Part shown: positions 44,335-52,807 of the stretch, piece by piece
Layout: each line of letters opens with the position of its first letter
Position numbering within the stretch: the first letter of the stretch is position 1
Source of the DNA: Bordetella genomosp. 10
GTDB taxonomy: Bacteria > Pseudomonadota > Gammaproteobacteria > Burkholderiales > Burkholderiaceae_B
Length of the DNA: 64,000 nucleotides
NCBI RefSeq assembly: GCF_002261225.1
Contig: NZ_NEVM01000001.1
Location: 2,098,083-2,162,082, forward strand
Reading direction: 5' to 3'
Made by a program: the position numbers and the translations under genes
The notes under the pieces: model-generated
The model's database searches: none
Told to the model about the DNA's origin: nothing
What the model saw: only the letters and a program-made list of their open reading frames with translations

Positions 44335-45393
44335 ATGAAATGCTATTGCGTCGTCGATTTCCATCAACCGCTGCAGGCGCGCGAGGTGGCCATGCCGGAA
44401 GCGCGCGATGCCGAGGTGCTGCTGAAGGTGCGGGCCGCCGGCGTGTGCCACAGCGACATCCATTTGTGGGAGGGCGGCTATGACCTCGGGCAAGGCAAGC
44501 GGCTGTCGCTCAAGGATCGCGGCGTCACGCTGCCCCTGACCTTGGGCCACGAGACGGTCGGCACGCCGCACGCGGCGGGACCGCGGGCCACGCAAGTCCA
44601 GGCCGGGCGCAACTATCTGGTCTACCCGTGGATAGGCTGCGGCGCGTGTCCGGCATGCGAGGCGGGGCGCGAGAACCATTGCGCGGCGCCGCGCTCCCTC
44701 GGCGTCTACCGTCCCGGCGGCTACGCGGAATACCTGCTGGTGCCCGACGCCCGCTACCTGATCGACATCGGCGACCTGGATCCCGCCACCGTCGCGCCGT
44801 ACGCGTGCTCGGGCTTGACCACCTATTCGGCCTTGCGCCAGATCGGCCCCGACATCTATCGCGACCATCCCATCGTCATCTTCGGCGCCGGCGGCCTCGG
44901 CTTGATGGCCGTGGAGATCCTGCGCGCCCTGGGCGGCAAGGGCGCCATCGTGGTGGACATCGACCCTGTCAAGCGCGAAGCGGCGCTGGCCGCGGGCGCG
45001 CTGGCCGCCATCGACGGCAGCGCGCCCGATGCGGTCCGGCGGATCCTCGATGCCAATGGCGGCAAGCCCGTGCAGGCGGCCCTGGACCTGGTCGGCGCGC
45101 CGCCGACGACCGGCACGGCCTTCGATGCGTTGGCCAAGGGCGGCAAGCTGGTCATCGTGGGCCTGTTCGGCGGCGGCGCGACGTGGTCGCTGGCGCTCAT
45201 CCCCATGAAGGCGATTTCCATCGTCGGCAGCTATGTGGGCAATCTGCAGGAGCTGGGCGAGCTGATGGCGCTGGTGCGCGAGGGCAAGGTCAAGCCGATT
45301 CCGGTGCACCGCTATCCGATGGAAGAGGCCGACGCGGTGCTGGCGTCGCTGGTGGCCGGCAAGGTCGTCGGGCGCGCGGTGCTGACGGCCTGA
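44335..45393 (+). CDS. Zinc-dependent alcohol dehydrogenase
   Basis: 352 residues, medium-chain family. The catalytic zinc ligands are Cys in AAGVCHSDIHLWEG and His in LTLGHETVG. Structural zinc cysteines are in GCGACPACEAGRENHC. The NAD loop is VIFGAGGLGLMAVEIL, with the acidic VVDID after it favouring NAD. It oxidises an alcohol or hydroxyacyl intermediate of the cluster's pathway. ACGGAG precedes the ATG. A perfect 22-bp palindrome follows the gene. Confidence 0.9.
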   Translation: MKCYCVVDFHQPLQAREVAMPEARDAEVLLKVRAAGVCHSDIHLWEGGYDLGQGKRLSLKDRGVTLPLTLGHETVGTPHAAGPRATQVQAGRNYLVYPWIGCGACPACEAGRENHCAAPRSLGVYRPGGYAEYLLVPDARYLIDIGDLDPATVAPYACSGLTTYSALRQIGPDIYRDHPIVIFGAGGLGLMAVEILRALGGKGAIVVDIDPVKREAALAAGALAAIDGSAPDAVRRILDANGGKPVQAALDLVGAPPTTGTAFDALAKGGKLVIVGLFGGGATWSLALIPMKAISIVGSYVGNLQELGELMALVREGKVKPIPVHRYPMEEADAVLASLVAGKVVGRAVLTA

Positions 45394-45465
45394 GCGGCCG
45401 GGCCGCAGGGGCCGTCCAGGCAAGCCGGGTCGCTTCGACGGCCCGGGCGTATCGGACCGCGCGGG

Positions 45466-45487
45466 CGGCCCGGGACGTCCCGGGCCG
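45466..45487. terminator. 22-bp perfect GC palindrome after the alcohol dehydrogenase
   Basis: CGGCCCGGGAC and its exact complement GTCCCGGGCCG are contiguous. No T-tract; hairpin or cruciform-capable element. Confidence 0.5.
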
Positions 45488-45509
45488 TCCAGCATCGCCA
45501 TAAGCATGT

Positions 45510-45525
45510 GGTATCGCGCCATACC
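45510..45525. promoter_or_regulatory. Candidate LysR operator B
   Basis: GGTAT-CGCGCC-ATACC, a perfect inverted repeat of the same GTAT-N6-ATAC form as at 44097. It lies 48-63 bp before the CoA transferase start, in promoter position. Confidence 0.5.
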
Positions 45526-45572
45526 AAAGCCGTATTAGACGCGCGGGCGCGGCGTCTTTAGGATGGTCCGCC

Positions 45573-46775
45573 ATGAAACCCGCTCACTCCCCGCAACAGG
45601 CTGCGCTCGGCGGCATACGCATCCTCGACCTGACGACCGTGGTCTTCGGCCCTTACGCCTCGCAGGTGCTGGCGGACTACGGCGCCGACGTCGTCAAGAT
45701 CGAGGCGCCCGGCGGCGACTCCACCCGCAATACCGGGCCGTCGCGCGAAGCGGGACTGGCCGCCATCTTCCTGGGCATCAACCGCAACAAGCGCAGCGTG
45801 GTGCTGGACCTGAAGCAGCCGGCCGCGCGCGAGGCCCTGCTGGCGCTGGTCGACGGCGCCGACGTGCTGATGCACAGCATGCGGCCGTCCAAGATGGCCA
45901 AGCTGGGCCTGGATCCCGCCACCCTGTGCGCGCGCAATCCGCGGCTGGTGTACGCGGGGCTGTACGGTTTCGGCGCTGGCGGGGCCTATGACGGCCGGCC
46001 GGCGTACGACGACATCATCCAGGGACTGTCCGGCGTGGCCGACCTGATGCGGCGCCAGACCGGCGCGCCGCAATACCTGCCCACCATCGCCGCGGACAAG
46101 ACCTGCGGGCTGGTGGCCGCGCACGCCATCCTGGCGGCGCTGTTCCAGCGCGAGCGCACGGGCCGCGGGCAGGCGCTGGAAGTGCCGATGTACGAATCCA
46201 TGGCTTCCTTCGTGATGGTGGAGCACCTGTACGGCGGGCATCTGTCCTCGGCCCCCGGGGCCATGGGCTATCCGCGCGTGCTGACGCAATGGCGCCGTCC
46301 CTATGCCACCGCCGACGGCCATATCTGCATGATGCCCTACACCGATTCCCACTGGCAGCGCTTCTTCACGCACAGCGGGCGCGAGGACCTGGCCGCGGAT
46401 CCGCGTTTCGCCGACATCGCGGCGCGCACGCGGCACATCGACACCTTGTACGCGCTTACCGGCGAGATCGTGGCGGGGCGCGACACCGCGCATTGGCTGG
46501 CGTTGTGCCGGCAGCTCGAAATCCCGGCCGCGCCGATCAACCGCCTCGAAGACCTGCCGGACGATCCGCACCTGCGCAGCGTGGGCCTTTTCGTGGACGT
46601 CGACGACGGCCATGGACAGGCCTACCGCTACGTCCGCAGCCCCGTTCGCCTGGCCGACAGCAAGGTGGCGCCGGCGATGGCGCCGCGCCTCGGCGAACAT
46701 ACCCGCGAGGTGCTGCGGGAAGCGGGGCTGAGCGAGGCGGCGATCGCCGAACTGGCTTTACCGATCAACCCTTGA
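45573..46775 (+). CDS. CaiB/BaiF family III CoA transferase
   Basis: 400 residues. IRILDLTTVVFGPYASQVLADYGADVVKIE is the standard start of the family. AYDGRPAYDDIIQGLSG holds the catalytic Asp position (RPAYD) that forms the acyl anhydride. Residues 200-240 carry the PMYESMASF motif. It activates a carboxylic acid by CoA exchange. Followed after 16 bp by MaoC, so they form an operon and supply substrate for the dehydrogenases at 40.9 kb. Confidence 0.9.
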   Translation: MKPAHSPQQAALGGIRILDLTTVVFGPYASQVLADYGADVVKIEAPGGDSTRNTGPSREAGLAAIFLGINRNKRSVVLDLKQPAAREALLALVDGADVLMHSMRPSKMAKLGLDPATLCARNPRLVYAGLYGFGAGGAYDGRPAYDDIIQGLSGVADLMRRQTGAPQYLPTIAADKTCGLVAAHAILAALFQRERTGRGQALEVPMYESMASFVMVEHLYGGHLSSAPGAMGYPRVLTQWRRPYATADGHICMMPYTDSHWQRFFTHSGREDLAADPRFADIAARTRHIDTLYALTGEIVAGRDTAHWLALCRQLEIPAAPINRLEDLPDDPHLRSVGLFVDVDDGHGQAYRYVRSPVRLADSKVAPAMAPRLGEHTREVLREAGLSEAAIAELALPINP

Positions 46776-46791
46776 AAAGGACAACGACGTC

Positions 46792-47256
46792 ATGACATCC
46801 CAACCGCCGCTGCTGGGCCAGGGCTTCTACTGGCAGGACCTGAAGGAGGGCCAGCGCTTCCATACCTTCCGCCGCACCGTCACCGAGACGGACATCGTCA
46901 ACTTCATCAGCGTCACCGGCATGCTGGAGGCCATCTTCATCGACACCACGTACGAGCACGGCGCGATGCGCGGGCGGCCGGCGCCGGGCGGCCTGACCTA
47001 CGGGCTGATCGAAGGGATGCTGATGCAGACCATGGTGCAGGGCACCGGCCTGGCCTTGCTGGAAGTCCACAAGAAGATGCTCGCGCCCGTCGTGGCCGGC
47101 GACACCATCTGGGCCGAAGTGGAGGTCACCGGCGTCAAGCCGACGTCCAAGCAGAACCGGGCCGTGGTGACCTCGGCGATCACGGTCCGCAAGCAGGACG
47201 GCACCGCCGTCATGGAGTACACGGCCGTGCGCCTGCTGGCGGGCCGGCCCGCCTGA
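46792..47256 (+). CDS. MaoC-like hot-dog fold dehydratase
   Basis: 154 residues. RTVTETDIVNFISVTGMLEAIFID and GRPAPGGLTYGLIEGML are the MaoC N- and C-side motifs, and the rest fits a single hot-dog domain. The hydratase 2 motif normally has Asp-x-Asn-Pro-x-His. Here it reads DTTYEHGAMRG, so Asn-Pro are missing and the catalytic pair may be Asp and His at altered spacing. Probable enoyl-CoA hydratase of the cluster, or a related thioester enzyme. Its end abuts the 13-bp array. Confidence 0.82.
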   Translation: MTSQPPLLGQGFYWQDLKEGQRFHTFRRTVTETDIVNFISVTGMLEAIFIDTTYEHGAMRGRPAPGGLTYGLIEGMLMQTMVQGTGLALLEVHKKMLAPVVAGDTIWAEVEVTGVKPTSKQNRAVVTSAITVRKQDGTAVMEYTAVRLLAGRPA

Positions 47257-47263
47257 GGGCGGC

Positions 47264-47343
47264 AAGGCAATCCGATAAAGCAGTCCGATTAAAGCAGTCC
47301 GATAAAGCAATCCCACAAAGCAGTTCAACAAAGCAGTCCAATA
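47264..47343 (+). repeat. 13/14-bp degenerate array, 6 units, before the third Bug gene
   Basis: Units of the form AAGCARTCCNAYA: two of 14 bp and four of 13 bp, then AATAAA. It fills the gap between MaoC and Bug and ends 20 bp before the start codon. One unit (AAGCAATCCCACA) is nearly identical to a unit of the 44230 array (AAGCAATCCACGA). Confidence 0.82.
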
Positions 47344-47363
47344 AATAAAACGAGGAGACAACC

Positions 47364-48344
47364 ATGTTTTTACGTGCAGCATGGGCCGCCGCGACGGCGG
47401 CCTGCATCGGCCTGCTGGCGGCCGCCCCCGCCGCCGTGCGGGCGGCCGATTGGCCCCAACGGCCGGTGACCATGGTGGTGCCGTTCCCGGCAGGCGGCCC
47501 GACCGACCTGGTGGCGCGCGTGCTCGCCCGCCAATTGACCGGGCAACTGGGGCAGACGGTGGTGGTGGAGAACCGTGGCGGCGCCAACGGCAATATCGGC
47601 ATGCAACACGTGGCGCAGACGGCGGCGGACGGCTATACGCTGCTGTACAACACCTCGTCCATCGCGCTGAGCCCGAACCTGTACACCAAGCTGGGCTTCG
47701 ATCCGCAACGCGCTTTCCAGGCCGTGACGTCGACGGCCGTGATTCCCCTGGTGCTGCTGGTGCATCCCTCGGTCCCGGCCAAGGATATCCAGTCCTTCAT
47801 CGCCTACGCCAAGGCGCAGGGCGGCAAGCTCACCTATGCCTCGGCCAGCACCGGCAACGTCACCCACCTGGGCGCGCTGATGCTGCTGCGCGCCGTCGGC
47901 GCCCAGGCCATGCACGTGCCTTACCGCGGCAGCGCGCCCGCCATGACGGACCTGGTGGGCGGGCAGGTGCAGTTCATGACCAATACGCTGAACGATTCCC
48001 TGGCCTTCGTGCGCGACGGCAAGCTGCGGGCGCTGGCCGTCACGGGCAGCCAACGCAGCCCCTTGCTGCCGAACGTGCCCACCGTGGCCGAGACCGTCAA
48101 GCCGGGCTTCGAGGTGGGCGCCTGGCAGGGCGTCGTCGTTCCCAAGGGCACGCCGCCCGAGATCGTCGCGCGGCTCAATCGCGAGATCCTCAAGGCCTTG
48201 CAGACGGACGAAGTGCGCAAGCAACTGGCGGCGCAGGGCGCGCAGGTGCTGGGCAGCACGCCGGAGGCCTACCAGCAGTACATCCGCGACGAGACGCAGC
48301 GCTGGGGCGAGGTGATCCGCGAAGCGGGCGTGAAGCTGGACTGA
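47364..48344 (+). CDS. Bug-type tripartite tricarboxylate periplasmic binding protein
   Basis: 326 residues. The signal peptide MFLRAAWAAATAACIGLLAAAPAAVRA is followed by ADWPQRPVTMVVPFPAGGPTDLVAR. VVVENRGGANGNIGMQHVAQT and ADGYTLLYNTSSIALS follow. Third Bug receptor in the window, the presumed uptake receptor for the acid degraded by this cluster. No TctAB alongside. ACGAGGAGAC precedes the ATG. Confidence 0.92.
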   Translation: MFLRAAWAAATAACIGLLAAAPAAVRAADWPQRPVTMVVPFPAGGPTDLVARVLARQLTGQLGQTVVVENRGGANGNIGMQHVAQTAADGYTLLYNTSSIALSPNLYTKLGFDPQRAFQAVTSTAVIPLVLLVHPSVPAKDIQSFIAYAKAQGGKLTYASASTGNVTHLGALMLLRAVGAQAMHVPYRGSAPAMTDLVGGQVQFMTNTLNDSLAFVRDGKLRALAVTGSQRSPLLPNVPTVAETVKPGFEVGAWQGVVVPKGTPPEIVARLNREILKALQTDEVRKQLAAQGAQVLGSTPEAYQQYIRDETQRWGEVIREAGVKLD

Positions 48345-48394
48345 CCGGCGCGCCGGCGCCTTGCCCGGCGCCCTGTCCGCCCGGACCTGGTCTT

Positions 48395-48425
48395 GCGTCC
48401 CGGAGGTCGCGAACCTCCGGGACGC
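48395..48425. terminator. 13-bp stem hairpin between convergent genes
   Basis: GCGTCCCGGAGGT, loop CGCGA, and its exact complement. It lies between the Bug gene and the molybdoenzyme gene and can serve both strands. Confidence 0.65.
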
Positions 48426-48450
48426 GATGAATAAATAGATAAATGAATAA

Positions 48451-49212
48451 TTAGATGCCGCTGAACCAGTTGTAGCCCTGATCTTCCCAGTACCCGCCAG
48501 GATAGGTGTTGGTGACGAAGATCGCCATGATGTGCTTGGGATTCTTGAATCCGAGCTTGGTGGGCACCCTCAGGCGCAGCGGATTGCCGAAATCGGGGGG
48601 CAGGGGCGCGCCGCCGAAATCCAGCGCCAGGATGGTCTGCGGATGCAAGGCCGTCGACATGTCGATGCTGGAGTAATAGCGGTCGGCGCACTTGAAGCCG
48701 ACATAGCGCGCGGTCAGGTCCGCGCCTATGCGTTGCAGGAATGTTTTCAGGGGCACGCCGCCCCACTGGCCGATGGCGCTCCAGCCTTCGATGCAGATGA
48801 GCCGCGTGATCTGGCTGGCCTGCGGCAGGCGGCGCAGGTTTTCCAGGGTCCATGCCTTTTTGTCCGCCACCAGGCCTGACACCTCCAGTTGGTAGTCGGA
48901 CAGGTCGATGTCCGGCACGTTGTACTCGGGATAGAAGGCGTTGAAGGGGAAGGGCTTCGTGATGTCGCTCGCGCCGTAGGTGGGCGCCAGCTTGTCCTGG
49001 CGGAAAAGCCAGGCCTGCACCTTGTCGTTCCAGCGGGACATGGCCCACAGCACCTTGTCGAAGGTGTCGCCGTCCTGCAGGTTGCAGCCGGTCAGCATGG
49101 CCAGGCCGCCCAGGCTCAGGCCGCCGCGCAGCAACAGGCGCCGTTGCGCATTGGCCAGCGCGGTGCGTTGGGCGGGTTCGAGCACCAGCCTGGCGGATTT
49201 GCGTTCAGGCAT
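48451..49212 (-). CDS. MsrP/YedY-like molybdopterin oxidoreductase, lipoprotein
   Basis: A 253-residue sulfite-oxidase-fold enzyme, shorter than E. coli MsrP. The N terminus has a twin-arginine pair (QRRLLLRGG, residues 24-25) and a lipobox LTGC with Cys near residue 43, so it is probably Tat-exported and lipid-anchored. The Mo-ligand Cys is near residue 140 in TRLICIEGWSAIGQWGG. RLRVPTKLGFKNPKHI is the usual C-terminal domain motif. Its start overlaps the cytochrome b stop by 8 bp. It may repair oxidised methionine or reduce another oxide. Confidence 0.85.
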   Translation of the reverse strand: MPERKSARLVLEPAQRTALANAQRRLLLRGGLSLGGLAMLTGCNLQDGDTFDKVLWAMSRWNDKVQAWLFRQDKLAPTYGASDITKPFPFNAFYPEYNVPDIDLSDYQLEVSGLVADKKAWTLENLRRLPQASQITRLICIEGWSAIGQWGGVPLKTFLQRIGADLTARYVGFKCADRYYSSIDMSTALHPQTILALDFGGAPLPPDFGNPLRLRVPTKLGFKNPKHIMAIFVTNTYPGGYWEDQGYNWFSGI

Positions 49213-49870
49213 CGTGGCCTCCGCGCGGCGTGGCCAGCGGCGCCCGATGCAACGGCGCCCGACCCGTGATCATCGGCGGCAGCGTGCGGGGCACGAGCAG
49301 CACCATCAGCACGTGCACGATGACGAACAGGGCCACGCCCGCCATGGCCAGGAAATGCACCACGCGGGCCGCCGCGAAACCGCCGAAGAGCGTGGTCAAG
49401 GCCTGCAACTGCACGGGTTTCCAGATGGCCAGGCCCGACAGCACCAGCAGCAGGCCCAGGAGCAGCACGCCGAGGTACATCGCCTTCTGCACGGCGTTGT
49501 AGTGGCCGGCGCGATGGCCGAGCCGCAGGCGCAGGGCCGCGGCCACGTCGCGCCGGACGTCCGCCGCCCTGACGCTGAACAGGTCGCGCCGCAGGTGTCC
49601 GTCGAGCGCGCCCGTCAGCAGGTAGAGCAGGCCGTTTCCCACCAGCAGCCACATCACGGCGAAGTGCCAGATGGTGGCCGCGCCCAGCCATCCGCCCAGG
49701 GTCGCCCACTCCGGGAAGGTGAACGGGAAAATGGGCGAGGCGTTGTAGATGCCCCAGCCGCTCATGAACATGCAGCCCATGGCATAGACGTTCACCCAGT
49801 GCGTCAGGCGCACCGGCAGCGTATGGACCCGCGCGCGGGCCGGCGGGCGAGGGGAGGAAGAAGCATGCAC
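49205..49870 (-). CDS. Cytochrome b561-type membrane protein, partner of the molybdoenzyme
   Basis: 221 residues with about four to five membrane helices. THWVNVYAMGCMFMSGWGIY is the first helix, with a His as in hydrogenase/formate dehydrogenase b cytochromes. Further candidate haem His lie in IWHFAVMWLL, VVHFLAMAG and VIVHVLMVLL. It would pass quinol electrons to the periplasmic molybdoenzyme. It is not the MsrQ (YedZ) type seen in E. coli. Overlaps the downstream gene by 8 bp. Confidence 0.82.
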   Translation of the reverse strand: MHASSSPRPPARARVHTLPVRLTHWVNVYAMGCMFMSGWGIYNASPIFPFTFPEWATLGGWLGAATIWHFAVMWLLVGNGLLYLLTGALDGHLRRDLFSVRAADVRRDVAAALRLRLGHRAGHYNAVQKAMYLGVLLLGLLLVLSGLAIWKPVQLQALTTLFGGFAAARVVHFLAMAGVALFVIVHVLMVLLVPRTLPPMITGRAPLHRAPLATPRGGHDA

Positions 49871-49883
49871 GGGGATGTCCTGA

Positions 49884-50501
49884 TTACATCGGCGGTATGG
49901 TGCCGTCCTTGCCGATCACCACGGTCAAGGCGGTCAGCGCCCCGCCGTCGCCCTTCTGCGCGAAGACCAGCGCCGGCGCGCCGGTCTTCATCAGGCTGGC
50001 GTCGCCCGGCTCCAGGTAGACGATAGGCACGTCCGGCGGCACGGTGACGGTCTTTTCTCCTTCCTTGTATTTCACCTTCATCGTGGTGCCGCTGGTCGTC
50101 ACCACGCTGCCCACGGTCCCGTTAGTCATGGAGCCTTTCTTGCCCTCGGCGCCTTCCCAGGGCCGGTTGCCTTCGCCCGATCCGCGCAGGGAGGCGGCGA
50201 AGACGTGGACCTCCAGCGCCTTCAGCGTCCCGTCGGGTTGCGGCACGGCGGCCGTGCCGACGAAGCTGTCCGGCTTGATGTCGCTGAGCTTCGCCAAGGA
50301 CACCGCGCGGACCGGCACGTTGGCCGGCAAGGCGATGGTGGATTTCGCGCCGTTGCGGGCGGTGATTTCCAGCGAGGTGGCGCTGACCTGGTCTATCTTG
50401 CCGCGCAGGGTGGTGCGGGCGGGTTCCGCGTGCGCGGCGGCCAATCCGCCCGCCAGGAGGACGCCGGCCGCGAGGGCTTGGATCCGGAAAAATTTCATCA
50501 T
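49884..50501 (-). CDS. Periplasmic protein with DUF5666-like domains
   Basis: 205 residues. The signal peptide MMKFFRIQALAAGVLLAGGLAAAHA ends near residue 25. Two similar beta-rich segments follow: TLRGKIDQVSATSLEITARNGAKSTIALPANVPV and NGTVGSVVTTSGTTMKVKYKEGEKTVTVPPDVPI (given as blocks). They suggest a duplicated OB-like domain. No metal or haem motif is seen. First gene of the divergent operon with cytochrome b and the molybdoenzyme, 13 bp before the former. Role unknown, possibly a sensor or scaffold. Confidence 0.7.
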   Translation of the reverse strand: MMKFFRIQALAAGVLLAGGLAAAHAEPARTTLRGKIDQVSATSLEITARNGAKSTIALPANVPVRAVSLAKLSDIKPDSFVGTAAVPQPDGTLKALEVHVFAASLRGSGEGNRPWEGAEGKKGSMTNGTVGSVVTTSGTTMKVKYKEGEKTVTVPPDVPIVYLEPGDASLMKTGAPALVFAQKGDGGALTALTVVIGKDGTIPPM

Positions 50502-50573
50502 CTGTATCTCCACTGTCGTGTCCGGGGAAGCTCGATGATCTGCCCGCCCCCGGGACGCCAACATGACCCGCGG

Positions 50574-50589
50574 ATGACAAAAATGTCAT
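50574..50589. promoter_or_regulatory. CusR/HprR-type response regulator box
   Basis: ATGACA-AAAA-TGTCAT, a perfect inverted repeat very like the CusR/HprR consensus (TGACAANNTTGTCA). It lies between the divergent operons, 53 bp before the regulator start and 73 bp from the periplasmic protein start. Confidence 0.75.
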
Positions 50590-50641
50590 TAAGCGCCGGG
50601 CGCCGGCTCGATAGAATGCAGGCTTGAGACAGAGGTGACGC

Positions 50642-51337
50642 GTGCGGATATTGGTCGTCGAGGATGATGCGAGAACCGGGGAGTACCTGAAAAAGGGCCT
50701 CGGCGAATCCGGGTATGCCGTCGACTGGACGCGCAACGGCGCCGACGGCCTGCACATGGCCATGGAGGTCTCCTATGACCTGGTGGTGCTGGACGTCATG
50801 CTGCCCGGCCTGAACGGCTGGCAGGTCATGGAGGCCTTGCGCGGCAAGCGGGACGTGCCGGTGCTGTTCCTGACCGCGCGCGACCAGCTCCAGGACCGCA
50901 TCCGGGGACTGGAGCTGGGCGCGGACGATTACCTGGTCAAGCCGTTTTCCTTCACCGAGCTGGTGCTGCGCATCCGCACGCTGCTGCGGCGCGGCGTGGT
51001 GCGCGAAGTGGACCAGTTGCGCCTGGCGGACCTGCATATCGACGTCCTCCGGCGCCGCGTCACGCGCATGGACACGGCGATCGCGCTGACCAACAAGGAA
51101 TTCACGCTGCTGCACCTGCTGGTGCGGCGGGAAGGCGAGGTCCTGTCGCGCACCTTGATCGCCTCGCAGGTGTGGGACATGAACTTCGATAGCGACACCA
51201 ACGTGGTCGACGTGGCCATCAAGCGCCTGCGCGCCAAGGTCGACCGGCCCTTCGAGCCCAAGCTCATCCACACGGTGCGCGGCATGGGCTACGTCTGCGA
51301 GGTGCGTGGAGACGCCGAATGCGTTCCCGCTCACTGA
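50642..51337 (+). CDS. Response regulator, heavy-metal/redox (CusR/HprR) type
   Basis: 231 residues with a GTG start. The receiver has [25 protein letters not shown], the phospho-Asp in [10 protein letters not shown] and the Lys in [10 protein letters not shown]. The OmpR-type winged helix occupies residues 130-225, with [20 protein letters not shown]. It is of the CusR/CopR/HprR subgroup. Its stop overlaps the kinase start by 19 bp. The nearby box suggests autoregulation and control of the divergent molybdoenzyme operon. Confidence 0.93.
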   Translation: MRILVVEDDARTGEYLKKGLGESGYAVDWTRNGADGLHMAMEVSYDLVVLDVMLPGLNGWQVMEALRGKRDVPVLFLTARDQLQDRIRGLELGADDYLVKPFSFTELVLRIRTLLRRGVVREVDQLRLADLHIDVLRRRVTRMDTAIALTNKEFTLLHLLVRREGEVLSRTLIASQVWDMNFDSDTNVVDVAIKRLRAKVDRPFEPKLIHTVRGMGYVCEVRGDAECVPAH

Positions 51338-52758
51338 CGCTGCGCACCGCGCTGCTGTTCGCGCTGCTGGCCGCCGTGGTGGTCAGCGTGGCCGGCGTGT
51401 ATCTGTACATGTCCATGCAGGCGAACATGGTCGCGCGCAGCGATACCGGCCTGATCGGCCGCGTCGACCGCTACCGCTCCCTGTTGCAGGAAACCCTGCG
51501 GCTGGACGACATGCGGGCGCGTCCGCAGTTGTTCGAGAACATGCTGGGCAACGAACAGGACATCCTCGTGTTCCGCCAGCCCGGGCAGGCGCCGCTGGTG
51601 AACGTCAATCCCGGCGGCCAGGCGCTGCCCGACCTGGCGCCGGCGCCGCTGGGTCAGGACCTGACGGTGGGCGAGGTGCGCGGCCGGGAAAGCACGTTGG
51701 GCGTGCCGATCCGCTGGGTGGCCGCCATGACGGCCACCGCCGACGGCACCGCGCTGGAGGTGCTGGCCGGGCACGTGATGCTGGGGGAGACGCGCATGCT
51801 CCGCCAGTATCGCGAACAGATCGCGCTGGCCGTGCTGGCGGCCTTCCTGTCCATCGCCGTGCTGGGTTACGCGGCATTGCGGCGCGGGCTGCGGCCCTTG
51901 CGGACCATGGCCGCGCAGGCGGCGGGCATCACGCCGGGCAATCTCGACCGCCGCCTGAGCACGCAGGACACGCCGCACGAATTGCGCGAAGTCACCGCCT
52001 CGTTCAACGACATGCTGGACCGGCTGGCGGATGGCTACCAGCGCCTGGCGCAGTTCTCGGCCGACCTGGCCCATGAAATCCGCACGCCGATCGGCGCGCT
52101 GCTGGGAAACTGCCAGGTGGCGCTGTGCCAGCGCCGCAGTCCCGAGGAGTACGAAGGCGTGCTGGCCGCCAGCATCGAGGAGCTGGAGCGCATCGCGCGC
52201 CTGGTCGAGAACATCCTGTTCCTGGCGCGCGCGGACAACGCGCAATCGGCCTTGAACTACGCATCGCTGGACCTGTCGGCGGAGTTCGACCGCATCGCGG
52301 AGTATTTCGAGGGCCTGGCGGAGGAACGCGGCATCCGCCTGGCGTCCCGCGCGCACGGCCGCGTGCAGGCCGATCCCATTCTGTTCCGCCGCGCGCTGGG
52401 CAACCTGGTGGCCAACGCCGTGCGCTACGCGGATGCCGGCAGCGTCGTGACGTTGAGCGCCCAGGAGGGCCCCGACGCCGTGATGGTGCACGTGGAGAAC
52501 GTCGGGCCCTTCATCGACCAGGAACGCCTGCACAAGCTTTTCGACCGTTTCTATCGCGCCGACGTGTCCCGCAGCGCGGATTCGGAGGCCAGCGGCCTGG
52601 GCCTGTCCATCGTGCGCGCCATCATGGCCCTGCACGGCGGCAGCGCCACGGCCGAGTGCATCGGCGCGGCAGGGGACGGCGCCTCCGGGCGGGTGCGCTT
52701 TACGCTGGCATATCCGCGCACGCCGGCCGGCATGGCCGGCGCGTCATCGGGCGCTTGA
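51319..52758 (+). CDS. Sensor histidine kinase, heavy-metal/redox (CusS/HprS) type
   Basis: 479 residues. The first helix [24 protein letters not shown], a ~140-residue periplasmic domain and the second helix [20 protein letters not shown] are followed by HAMP. The H-box [17 protein letters not shown] carries the phospho-His. N, F and G boxes include [13 protein letters not shown] and [17 protein letters not shown]. No His- or Met-rich metal site stands out in the periplasmic part. Its last codons form the first unit of a 16-bp tandem array. Confidence 0.93.
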   Translation: MRSRSLTLRTALLFALLAAVVVSVAGVYLYMSMQANMVARSDTGLIGRVDRYRSLLQETLRLDDMRARPQLFENMLGNEQDILVFRQPGQAPLVNVNPGGQALPDLAPAPLGQDLTVGEVRGRESTLGVPIRWVAAMTATADGTALEVLAGHVMLGETRMLRQYREQIALAVLAAFLSIAVLGYAALRRGLRPLRTMAAQAAGITPGNLDRRLSTQDTPHELREVTASFNDMLDRLADGYQRLAQFSADLAHEIRTPIGALLGNCQVALCQRRSPEEYEGVLAASIEELERIARLVENILFLARADNAQSALNYASLDLSAEFDRIAEYFEGLAEERGIRLASRAHGRVQADPILFRRALGNLVANAVRYADAGSVVTLSAQEGPDAVMVHVENVGPFIDQERLHKLFDRFYRADVSRSADSEASGLGLSIVRAIMALHGGSATAECIGAAGDGASGRVRFTLAYPRTPAGMAGASSGA

Positions 52759-52807
52759 GTCGTCGGCCGCGTGAATCATCGGGCGCTTGCGTCCTCGGGC
52801 CTGCTTG
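52744..52807 (+). repeat. 16-bp tandem array, 4 units, at the kinase 3' end
   Basis: TCATCGGGCGCTTGAG, TCGTCGGCCGCGTGAA, TCATCGGGCGCTTGCG, TCCTCGGGCCTGCTTG in exact succession. The kinase stop codon lies in unit 1. Confidence 0.8.
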
